The translations under genes and the position numbers were made by a program. Positions 1-6,701 of a stretch of 21,258 nt of DNA are shown in pieces. The first letter of the stretch is position 1; the number at the start of each line of letters is the position of its first letter. Origin of the DNA: Candidatus Nomurabacteria bacterium (lineage in GTDB: Bacteria > Patescibacteriota > Minisyncoccia > Phycocordibacterales > UBA9973); contig JAHFNM010000010.1 in NCBI GenBank assembly GCA_023267415.1, forward strand, positions 1 through 21,258, given 5' to 3'. The notes under the pieces were generated by a model. The model made no database searches and had not been told where the DNA came from. It saw only the letters and a list, made by a program, of their open reading frames with translations.

Positions 1-66
1 AGCGAAAAAGGCCGCTATGACGCCGAACGCAATGCCTATGAGAATGTTCTTATTTTTCGGAGACAT
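1..66 (-). CDS. N-terminus of an unknown membrane protein (partial)
   Basis: An open frame starts at an ATG (64-66) and runs off the left edge of the window: 22 codons beginning MSPKNKNILIGIAFG. After a short Lys/Asn-rich basic start it becomes hydrophobic, as in a first membrane segment or signal anchor. The start lies inside the last codons of the O-antigen-ligase-like gene, a 17-bp overlap in another frame, which suggests translational coupling. No clear Shine-Dalgarno sequence is present. Too little is visible to name a family. Confidence 0.45.
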   Translation of the reverse strand, partial: MSPKNKNILIGIAFGVIAAFFA

Positions 67-1390
67 AGAGAGTTTCGTGCATGATAAATCCGAACAAGGC
101 AAAGGAAATAATCCATGATACGGCCGTGTCGAAGGCAAAGAGATTTTGGACGAAATACGCGATAGACCAGAAGACAAGAAGGAGGGCGATGCCTGGCTCG
201 CGCTTGCCATAGTGCACCACGGCGCGCACAAAGAAGAACCACAGCGCCAGATATGCGATCAGTCCAAGTATTCCGTTCATGACAAGCATGTCGAGCAGCT
301 TGTTGTGCGGATGGTCAAACGTCGCCGAGTCAAATTCGTACAAGCGCGACTGATAGAATGACTGCCAAGCAAAGAAGTAATTGTCCCATCCCCAACCAAA
401 GAGACTGCGGGTGATGCCTACACTTGCCGGATTGATAGAATGGACGGCAATACTCCACGAAGCAAGGCGGGACTGGGTCGTCGCATCCCCCACCGTCGAT
501 TGTGATATGCGATCAAGGCCAGGAATATGGGTCCAAAAATCTGCGTGCAGTGTGGCAAAGAAGAGTCCGGCAAAGAGTGCCAGTCCTCCGAAGAGTCCGG
601 CCGCCGTCTTTCGAACAGTGCTTTTTTTTACTTGCGGGAAGAGTGCTTCGGCTCGGACCGCTGCGTAGATAAGAGCAACGGGAATCGCAATAACGACACC
701 AAGAAGGACGGAACGGGTGTTTCCAAGGAAGAGTTCGGCCACGCCAATGATGATGCCGAGCATTCCCATTGTCTTGGCAAGATCGCTATTTTCCTTTCTG
801 CCCCAGAGCCACATGATGGCGCTCATAACCATAAGCGAGAGTCCGTAGACAGCAAAGTAGATCGGATTGCCGAGAACGGAATTCGTGCGATGCAGACCCT
901 GTGAAAGCTGATAGAGCGAAACCGAGAAGACCACGATCTGCGTAGAGAGCGTCAACCAAAAGAACGTATGCCACTCCTTCTTCTTGAACAGCAAAATGGC
1001 ATAAAGGAAGAAGCTATAAAAGAAAGCGAGTCCAAGGAATCCCTCTTCACGCTCCGGTTCGCCTAGGATGGCGATGAAGTGATTGTAGGAGAATATCGTA
1101 CTGACGAGAAGGATGGCGAAGAGCACGGCCATAACCTTGGTGATTGGATGCTTCCATACGGCGGCCAGGCGGTCGCGCATCTCTGTGCGAAAGTCTTTGG
1201 AAGCGGCCAGGAGATAGACAAAGAGAATAGACACAACAAATAGACACGCTCGCAAATAGAGCGTCTTGATGTTTTGAGCCGGAGTGAGCGTGGAGTCGGC
1301 ATAAAAAGCAGGCGCAAGGGCTGTGAGCAAGAGAGCCCAAACCAGTACCTTTCGAACCGGATTCCCGGCAGCTGCGACGGCTTTTTTCAT
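50..1390 (-). CDS. O-antigen ligase / polymerase family (Wzy/WaaL-like) membrane protein
   Basis: This 446-residue polytopic protein has about ten to twelve hydrophobic segments. Proteins of this family join or polymerise undecaprenyl-linked glycans on the outer face of the cytoplasmic membrane. Family-like features are an Arg after a membrane helix (GNTRSVLLG, Arg226), a large extracytoplasmic loop (about 285-360) with Arg308 and a FGWGWDNY segment (331-338), and an HPHN motif (His360, His362) followed by LLDMLVMNGILGL, matching the conserved His-Asn and Gly-rich stretch of the Wzy_C domain. The substrate cannot be told: glycan ligase, O-antigen polymerase and protein O-glycosyltransferase all look alike. 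It overlaps the next gene by 17 bp. An extended -10 lies six bases before the ATG, so the mRNA may be leaderless. Confidence 0.85.
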   Translation of the reverse strand: MKKAVAAAGNPVRKVLVWALLLTALAPAFYADSTLTPAQNIKTLYLRACLFVVSILFVYLLAASKDFRTEMRDRLAAVWKHPITKVMAVLFAILLVSTIFSYNHFIAILGEPEREEGFLGLAFFYSFFLYAILLFKKKEWHTFFWLTLSTQIVVFSVSLYQLSQGLHRTNSVLGNPIYFAVYGLSLMVMSAIMWLWGRKENSDLAKTMGMLGIIIGVAELFLGNTRSVLLGVVIAIPVALIYAAVRAEALFPQVKKSTVRKTAAGLFGGLALFAGLFFATLHADFWTHIPGLDRISQSTVGDATTQSRLASWSIAVHSINPASVGITRSLFGWGWDNYFFAWQSFYQSRLYEFDSATFDHPHNKLLDMLVMNGILGLIAYLALWFFFVRAVVHYGKREPGIALLLVFWSIAYFVQNLFAFDTAVSWIISFALFGFIMHETLYVSEK

Positions 1391-1396
1391 ACGGAT

Positions 1397-1405
1397 ATTG
1401 TAGCA
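1397..1405 (-). promoter_or_regulatory. Extended -10 promoter of the O-antigen-ligase-like gene
   Basis: On the minus strand TGCTACAAT (TGN plus TACAAT) is followed by exactly six bases and then the ATG at 1388-1390. The predicted transcription start falls on or next to the start codon. No good -35 is seen, as is common for extended -10 promoters. Confidence 0.55.
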
Positions 1406-1420
1406 GAATTGGTGAGCACA

Positions 1421-1442
1421 TTCTAGGTTTTAGAAAAGCTAG
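1421..1442. repeat. CTAG-rich intergenic palindromic element, copy 1
   Basis: The segment contains CTAGGTTTTAG (1423-1433), a small stem TTCTA/TAGAA and a further CTAG at the end. CTAGGTTTTAG recurs before recA (9329-9339), and a one-mismatch version occurs before the permease gene (17421-17431). All three copies lie just upstream of start codons. Confidence 0.4.
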
Positions 1443-1445
1443 TAA

Positions 1446-1575
1446 TCAAGATGAGTGAAAATGGATGGAAGTTCGAGGCGCAAGCTCAATTTGCGACCAA
1501 GACGTACTTAGACGTACGTTGCGGGAGAAAATTGAGTGAAGCAACAATGAAATCCGCCATTTTCACTCATCTTGA
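1446..1575. repeat. 130-nt imperfect inverted repeat (large hairpin)
   Basis: A perfect 19-bp inverted repeat (1446-1464 with 1557-1575) encloses about 90 bases. Inside lie an eight-base complementary pair (CTCAATTT near 1485 with AAATTGAG near 1530) and an apical hairpin ACGTAC/GTACGT (1502-1507 with 1514-1519, loop 1508-1513). The whole could fold as a rod with internal loops. It lies between the surface-protein terminator and the promoter of the next gene. It could be a non-autonomous palindromic mobile element or a structured RNA. A 70-codon open frame crosses it but shows no coding character. Confidence 0.6.
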
Positions 1576-1579
1576 ATAC

Positions 1580-1609
1580 AAAAAACCGCCCCTTACGGAG
1601 CGGTTTTTT
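1580..1609 (-). terminator. Rho-independent terminator of the surface-protein gene
   Basis: A ten-base stem AAAAAACCGC/GCGGTTTTTT (1580-1589 with 1600-1609) is flanked by A and T tracts, so it can act in both directions. It lies 51 bp after the stop of the 1660-4995 gene and would isolate it from the downstream O-antigen-ligase-like gene. Confidence 0.8.
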
Positions 1610-1659
1610 GTTTATCTAGGTCGCTTAGACCAAGATTCTCAAACTGTTCTCAAAGAACG

Positions 1660-4600
1660 TTAGTTCTTGATTACAGAAGTGAAGCTTGATGGGTAACCGT
1701 AGATGTTGGTCGTACCAGTAGTAGCAGAGCCACCACCAGCAGTGTCAGTCCAGCTGAAGCCAGCACCTGTGTAAGGCGATGTTGCCATCGAATCACTACC
1801 AGATGTAGCAGTAGCCAATTGCGTCAATGTCACGTAGACATGGAAGGTAACTGACTGACCAGCTGAGATGCGGTATCCGCTGTTCGTGAGAACGATAGTG
1901 CTTGCGCCACCTGATGATGCGAATGCATCGTTCGATGAAGCAAGGTTAGTACCGAGGTCAGAACCTGCGTATACAGCAACGTTGTGAGTTGCGGTCGTGC
2001 TTACAGTCGCGCCGTTCAATCCAACGTTGATTGGGAATGAAACGAGCGTGATGTCGCCCTTAGCGTCTGCAGTGACAGTAACGTCGATTGCAGGAACTGA
2101 AGCTACTGAAAGTGTTGCAGAAGGCTGCGTAGCAGTGACGGTTGGCTTTGATCCAACGAGCGTCATTGTAGGAGCAACTACTTCAGCGACAGAGTTTGTA
2201 CATGAGAGTGATGATACACAGTTTGTCTGTGTAGTACCACCGATCGTGTACTTCATGTAGCCGAGGGAGAGAGTTGTAGCCGTGCCTGATGTAGTACCGT
2301 TTGTTCCTACAGGAGAGTAGGTAGGGTAAGCATCAATGTTCACACCTGCAGTGCTGTTAGGAACTGTGATCGCGAGGCTGCTGATGTCAGCAACACCGTT
2401 CATGACAGCGACCGTAGTAGCACCAGCGTGAGTAGCAGCGGTTGTACCGTTGTATGCACGAGTGATGTTCCAAGTAGTTGTACCTGCGTTTGCAGAACCA
2501 ACGAGGATCTGCTCAGAGTCGATCAAGAAGATCGATCCCATCGCTACGCCAGTTCCGCTTGCGATAGTCGCAGTGGTCTGTGCGCTAGTGAGCTGTGTGC
2601 TCAAGGTCGTTGAGTTGGTCGTAGCAAGCACGATTGGTGCTGACTGTGATCCAACGCGAACCGAAGCTACAGTGTTGAGCGCTGAAGCTGTTGAGCTTCC
2701 GCGAACAACAAACTTGATTTCGTTGATGTTTGCAACTCCGTTGGTAGCAACGAGGTTGAATTCTGCCTTCGAACCATCGGTTGCACCGCCTGCAGCAGCT
2801 ACGAATTGAGCAACTGTTGAAGCTGAGTTAACGAGGGTAGGAGTAGCAGAGAACGAACCGGTTGAGATCGTGATTGTCTGACCAGTAGCAGCTGAAGGGG
2901 TAACGTTCACGTTTGAACTTACGCCGATAGCAGTAGGGGTGAGAGAAACAGCGAGGCTTCCGGTTGCAGTACCGAGATCAGTCATAACGTTGATGATCTT
3001 CGTTGCGCCAGGAGCGAGAGTGAAGTTCACCGAGAAATTGTTCGATGAAGTTGCACCCGCGATAGCTGTTGCAGGATTGATTGGTGTTGAGCCAGATCCT
3101 GAAGTTTCATCAGTTACGAGGTTTGAGTAGTTCGTTGAACCAACCGAAGTGAGCGCCATAGCGACAGCAAGGTTAGTGATGCGAACAGACTCAGAAGTGC
3201 TCTGGTTCTGGAGAACAAACGATGCGATCTTAGCACCAGAGGTGTTTGGATTGATCGTCTGGTTTGCGTATGCAGTGTTCTTCGCTACTGAGAGCGATCC
3301 CGTCTGGATAGTCAAACCTGAAGTTGCGATTGTTGCTGAAGGAACGTTGATCGAAGTTGAGAGTGAGCTCATACCCTGACCATTGTTTGATCCAACAGTA
3401 AGCTGTGTCGTAACAGTTCCGCCGGTGTAGTTGATGTTTGTTGAGTTCTGCAAGTCTGCGCGAACTTCAAGAACACTGTCAACACCTGCTGGGAGGATGA
3501 GAGATGATCCGAGCGTAAACGTCATGGTTGTAGAACCATCGTAGTTTGCGCTTGAGCCAACCTGTGAGCCGTTCACATAGAGAGTAACGTTGTTCAAGTT
3601 CGTTGATGAACCTGAAGCAGTGATACCAGTAGTGACAGTAGGCTTAACAAGGAGAGTCTGGACCTTAACATCTTCACCGTATGCATGCATTTTGAAGCGA
3701 CCGATAACGGTGTTTGTAGCACCACCGGTAGCGTTCGTCATGGTCTGGAATGAAGGATCAATCGTAGTAGTTACTGAACCAGTGTTGATGCTGATCGTAC
3801 CTGCAGCACCATTGCTAACTGCGTTTGCAGCTGCGATGTTGATGCCAAGCTGTGAATCAGTGATCATAAGGTCAGCAGCGTTCTGGATTGAGAACTGTAC
3901 TGAGCGGTTTGAACCCTTCTGGATGTCGCCGCGAACGTCGATCGTGTGCGAACCAGTAGTCAAGCTAACTGGAGTCGAACCGAAGTCGAAGAATGCGTAT
4001 CCGTTTGAACCAACAGCAACTGCTGATCCAACCTGGAGTCCATCGACATACATCTTGATGTTCTGAACAGCGTCAACTGGAGCTGATCCAACAACGCGGA
4101 AGTTTGCGCCCTTCAACCATGCGGTGCGTCCGCTGATCTGAAGAGGAGCAGACCATACAGTGTACTGCATAGCGCCTGCGTTGATAGAAGCTGAAGCGAC
4201 AGTGTTTGCGTTCAAGGTTGCAGTAGCAGTGTTGCTAGGAGCAGTTGAAGCGAACAATACGTTTCCAGCTACAGTGACTGCAGTCGTAGTTCCGTTAGCA
4301 GTAAAGCTTGTGAGCGTTACGCCAAGAGATACTGACGAGAAGCCAGATGAAGCCAAATCAGCTCGCACTGAAAGCGTCTTCGATCCGTTTACAGGATAGT
4401 TGATGTTCGTGAAAGTGATTGAACCGTTTGTGTTTACGCTTGCACCATCAGTGATGCGCATGTTGCCGTCAAAGAGGTAGAGATTCGAGATATCTGAGCT
4501 CGTTGAAAGGCCTGTGCGCTGAAGGACAACCGTATTAAGGGTGCCGTTTCCGCTGAATGTGAAGTGTGCGAGGTCAGCGAGCGCCTGTCCTGAAAGAACA

Positions 4601-4995
4601 GTCGTGTTCGCTGGTGAGTCTGAAGCAAGAGCAACAGTAACTGGACCATTCTGGTTACCAGTTGTTGTTCCGGTAGTAGTACCGGTAGTTGTTCCAGTCG
4701 TACCACCTGCATTTACGAATGCGCGAGTGAGAGGACCGAAGTAACCTGCTGCTGGAGCGATGTTGTGAGCAGCCTGGTAAGCGGCCACAGCTGCCTTGGT
4801 GATTGGACCAAAGTAGCCAGACATTGGGGTAACCCCAAGCATTGCCTGAAGCGCAGAAACATCTGTGCCTCGTGAACCAACTGTAAGATTGCGAGTGTAG
4901 GTAGTCGCCGCCATTGCTGAACCAGCAAGGAGGAGGCTCGCTCCCGCAATCAATCCCAAACTTGCTTTCGCAAATTTTGATTTGAGTGTAGTCAT
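1660..4995 (-). CDS. Large exported surface protein with peptidoglycan-binding domain (S-layer/adhesin-like)
   Basis: This is a 1111-residue protein. Residues 1-29 form a Sec signal peptide (basic start, hydrophobic core, cleavage after SAMA). Residues about 37-95 match the PG_binding_1 fold, with two YFGP-x-T repeats (61-66, 85-90) and an LQAMLGV helix. A Thr/Gly linker (about 99-113) leads to roughly 1000 residues rich in Thr, Ser, Ala, Asn and Val, alternating in a beta-sandwich pattern. Around residues 812-860 there is a segment with IDSEQILVGS and RAYNGTTAATHAGA, like repeats in phage tail or baseplate proteins. The only Cys pair (TNCVSSLSC) could form a disulfide. The likely role is a wall-attached surface layer or adhesin; ligand and assembly are unknown. 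Its codon choice (many GTT, GTA, GCA, ACT) differs from the CTC/ATC-rich neighbours, which suggests high expression. It has its own terminator and a putative long leader. Confidence 0.85.
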   Translation of the reverse strand: MTTLKSKFAKASLGLIAGASLLLAGSAMAATTYTRNLTVGSRGTDVSALQAMLGVTPMSGYFGPITKAAVAAYQAAHNIAPAAGYFGPLTRAFVNAGGTTGTTTGTTTGTTTGNQNGPVTVALASDSPANTTVLSGQALADLAHFTFSGNGTLNTVVLQRTGLSTSSDISNLYLFDGNMRITDGASVNTNGSITFTNINYPVNGSKTLSVRADLASSGFSSVSLGVTLTSFTANGTTTAVTVAGNVLFASTAPSNTATATLNANTVASASINAGAMQYTVWSAPLQISGRTAWLKGANFRVVGSAPVDAVQNIKMYVDGLQVGSAVAVGSNGYAFFDFGSTPVSLTTGSHTIDVRGDIQKGSNRSVQFSIQNAADLMITDSQLGINIAAANAVSNGAAGTISINTGSVTTTIDPSFQTMTNATGGATNTVIGRFKMHAYGEDVKVQTLLVKPTVTTGITASGSSTNLNNVTLYVNGSQVGSSANYDGSTTMTFTLGSSLILPAGVDSVLEVRADLQNSTNINYTGGTVTTQLTVGSNNGQGMSSLSTSINVPSATIATSGLTIQTGSLSVAKNTAYANQTINPNTSGAKIASFVLQNQSTSESVRITNLAVAMALTSVGSTNYSNLVTDETSGSGSTPINPATAIAGATSSNNFSVNFTLAPGATKIINVMTDLGTATGSLAVSLTPTAIGVSSNVNVTPSAATGQTITISTGSFSATPTLVNSASTVAQFVAAAGGATDGSKAEFNLVATNGVANINEIKFVVRGSSTASALNTVASVRVGSQSAPIVLATTNSTTLSTQLTSAQTTATIASGTGVAMGSIFLIDSEQILVGSANAGTTTWNITRAYNGTTAATHAGATTVAVMNGVADISSLAITVPNSTAGVNIDAYPTYSPVGTNGTTSGTATTLSLGYMKYTIGGTTQTNCVSSLSCTNSVAEVVAPTMTLVGSKPTVTATQPSATLSVASVPAIDVTVTADAKGDITLVSFPINVGLNGATVSTTATHNVAVYAGSDLGTNLASSNDAFASSGGASTIVLTNSGYRISAGQSVTFHVYVTLTQLATATSGSDSMATSPYTGAGFSWTDTAGGGSATTGTTNIYGYPSSFTSVIKN
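4658..4704 (-). repeat. 12-bp minisatellite coding the Gly-Thr linker
   Basis: About three and a half degenerate 12-bp units each encode Gly-Thr-Thr-Thr between the peptidoglycan-binding domain and the beta-rich body of the surface protein. In-frame gain or loss of units would change the linker length without breaking the reading frame. Confidence 0.65.
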
Positions 4996-5505
4996 AGAAA
5001 AAAATACTGATAAAAATGCACTTAATGATCAGCTCGACGAAGGATGCATTGCTGCATACTTGATGCTGATTGTGTGTGCACTTGCATGACAGACGTTTTG
5101 TAATCGCCCGCCATGGTTGTCCGCTGGACGATCATTGCTGACCGAACGGCAAACGATTGCTGCCGTGTCGACATGGCATCTTCCGAGATTTGCGAGACAT
5201 ATGATCGAGAGGCGAATAATTCCGCGTTCCCAATTCGTTTCTCGCACTCCCCAAGAAGTAATGCGAAGCGGCACCGAAAATACAATTCCCAAGATTCCTT
5301 CTGCCTATCGCGAAAGAATGTCTCAGGTACGCAAAGTCATTTCAATAGACTCTGTGCTATGCAATTTTCAATGTTCGATCCGCGCGTACTCTCCGAGAGA
5401 TGCGAGTGGTGCGAGAGGCCTATCCTCCGCCCCGCACTTCGGAAAAATACCCATTGACGCAAGAAGCTCGTACACAAAATGTGCACGAAAATCTTACGCA
5501 AACAC
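4996..5505 (-). other. Probable long 5' leader of the surface-protein gene (no convincing gene)
   Basis: No recognisable gene lies between the surface-protein ATG and the strong promoter at 5506-5534. Open frames on both strands (for example 5117-5539 plus and 5022-5285 minus) show no domain, no good start context and no family resemblance. If the promoter serves the surface-protein gene, the leader is about 500 nt. The last bases before the ATG are T-rich and lack a Shine-Dalgarno sequence. A small RNA or a short leader peptide (ATG near 5173, minus) is possible but unproven. Confidence 0.4.
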
Positions 5506-5534
5506 ATTATATTATCTATGCCGCATGACGGCAA
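5506..5534 (-). promoter_or_regulatory. Sigma70-type promoter facing the surface-protein gene
   Basis: On the minus strand TTGCCG (5529-5534) and TATAAT (5506-5511) are separated by 17 bases. A small inverted repeat GCCG/CGGC (5520-5523 with 5529-5532) overlaps the -35 and spacer and could be an operator. The predicted start is near 5499. The nearest downstream gene in this direction is the surface protein at 4995. Confidence 0.65.
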
Positions 5535-5707
5535 AATAATACCGTGTGGATAACCCTCCTTTTTTACGGGAAAGTCATCAGCATATATCGTATCACATTT
5601 TGCTTCAAAAAACAAGGTATTACACGATCTCGGTTATGCATTTTTTAGGTGCGAAATGCGGACTCGAAATCGGTGGTAATTGTAAGACTTACAGTGTGGT
5701 GTTTGAG
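5535..5707. other. Spacer after the regulator-like gene, no feature found
   Basis: This AT-rich spacer lies between the regulator stop and the surface-protein promoter. It contains one sequence matching the DnaA-box consensus (TTATCCACA, minus, 5545-5553), which alone is not meaningful. On the minus strand near 5660-5700 it has a tRNA-like TTCGAGTC, but no cloverleaf can be drawn. No convincing terminator for the upstream gene was seen. Confidence 0.4.
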
Positions 5708-6523
5708 CTACGAAGCGATGCGGTACATACTCCAACGCTTCTCCCCTTCCTTGACCAACACCCCTTCTTGGACGAGTCCGTGAAGCTCGCGCTGTATGGT
5801 TTTATCACTAGTGTCCTTTAGAATTTGAGATATGTCCTTTATGGAAACTTTGCCCTTGTTTCGGACAACGGTAAGGACATCATTTCTGCGCGCGATCTTG
5901 CTTCCTAGGTCATTCTTTCTGGAAACAGACACGTAAGAAACAGTGGTTTTTTCAGTGTTTTTATAAAGGACATTATTTGTCTTTTCATGTCCTTTATTTA
6001 AATCTTGTCCTTGTGAAAAAGACTGGGGCTTTTGTTCTCCGCTTTCCACTTCAAACATGGCAGGGCTAAGGACAATGTTTGCGTAGCCTGGATGAGTAGA
6101 GACAAGTACGCTTTTTTCTCCGCATTGTTCCCTGACTGCATTCTGTACTTTTACGATTTCGGTCAAGAGAATCGTACCGTTCATATCAGATAGCAACCCG
6201 ATCGTCGTTGCCAGTCGAAGGAAGACAACCGTCTCTTCGATGGTCCGAATAATGTCGTCGGCGAGTGTTGTATCCCCTCCTCGAGCCTGTAACTTTCTGG
6301 TCCCAGACACGAGTGTTATCGCCAGTGTCCGTAATTGTATTTTAAGCGGCTCTGAGTCTTGGATAAAGTCCGTGACCATATAAATAGCAGTTGTGATTCT
6401 TTCTGTCTTTTTTGCTATTACGGACAACGAGGAATGCTTATTATAGAAAGCATTTATAGACTGTTCAGCTATATTCTGTCCATTAGATGGGATACTATTT
6501 TTTTCAGTGTCTTTGAAGTCCAT
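5708..6523 (-). CDS. Regulator-like protein with C-terminal winged-helix (DeoR-like HTH)
   Basis: This is a 271-residue soluble protein. Residues about 40-135 are predicted helical (a possible four-helix bundle), 140-200 look like a polar linker, and 205-270 form a winged helix: RRNDVLTVVRN, then VSIKDISQILKDTSDKTIQRELHGL with the recognition helix, then GVLVKEGEKRWSMYRI as the wing. I recall similar proteins, with SYVSVS before the HTH and a closing RWSxY, from Parcubacteria genomes, usually annotated only as DeoR-type HTH. Its promoter and coding sequence carry many AAAGGACA-type motifs, one overlapping the predicted transcription start, which suggests autoregulation. AAGGA lies 10-15 bases before the ATG. 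It is divergent from ftsK. Its target genes and ligand are unknown. Confidence 0.7.
   Translation of the reverse strand: MDFKDTEKNSIPSNGQNIAEQSINAFYNKHSSLSVIAKKTERITTAIYMVTDFIQDSEPLKIQLRTLAITLVSGTRKLQARGGDTTLADDIIRTIEETVVFLRLATTIGLLSDMNGTILLTEIVKVQNAVREQCGEKSVLVSTHPGYANIVLSPAMFEVESGEQKPQSFSQGQDLNKGHEKTNNVLYKNTEKTTVSYVSVSRKNDLGSKIARRNDVLTVVRNKGKVSIKDISQILKDTSDKTIQRELHGLVQEGVLVKEGEKRWSMYRIAS
5963..5997. promoter_or_regulatory. Inverted pair of ATAAAGGACAT motifs inside the regulator gene
   Basis: A perfect 11-bp inverted repeat, ATAAAGGACAT (5963-5973) and ATGTCCTTTAT (5987-5997), is separated by 13 bases within coding sequence. Further motif copies lie at 5812-5820, 5833-5842 and 5872-5880. 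The arrangement resembles a dimer operator or a stem-loop in the mRNA. Confidence 0.45.
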
Positions 6524-6568
6524 TGAGATATTTTATCCTTACAGTAATGTCCGAAACGTGTTTTTTGA

Positions 6569-6612
6569 GTCCTTTATAAGCGCTAGTATACGCTGAGTGC
6601 ATAAAAATACAA
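6569..6612 (-). promoter_or_regulatory. Promoter of the regulator gene with an overlapping operator-like site
   Basis: On the minus strand TTGTAT (6607-6612) and TATACT (6585-6590) have a 16-base spacer. Just downstream, over the predicted start, is ATAAAGGACT (6569-6578), a variant of the motif repeated inside the gene. A CGGACAT copy follows at 6547-6553. A repressor bound there would block initiation. Confidence 0.5.
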
Positions 6613-6701
6613 GAGCGATAAACTCCTAGCAATATCGGTGAAAAAGCGGCGATAGTATTCCCTCTGTTTCTGGCCCTTTTATGATAAAATAGATCCTATC
6701 T

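Noticed and set aside
3590..4066. Long open frame antisense to the surface-protein gene, and others like it
   Set aside because: A product of the biased codon use of the real gene on the other strand; rich in Val/Ala and shows no domain.
5117..5539. 140-codon open frame on the plus strand in the spacer
   Set aside because: No recognisable domain or good start context, low-complexity mixed composition, and antisense to the predicted leader and promoter.
5545..5553. Perfect DnaA-box consensus TTATCCACA, with a second at about 17364-17373
   Set aside because: Only two copies 12 kb apart, one inside a coding gene; no cluster, no AT-rich unwinding region and no dnaA or dnaN nearby, so not an origin.
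5640..5707. tRNA-like stretch on the minus strand (T-loop-like TTCGAGTC, CTGTAAGTC)
   Set aside because: The T-stem, anticodon stem and acceptor stem do not pair; no cloverleaf can be drawn.
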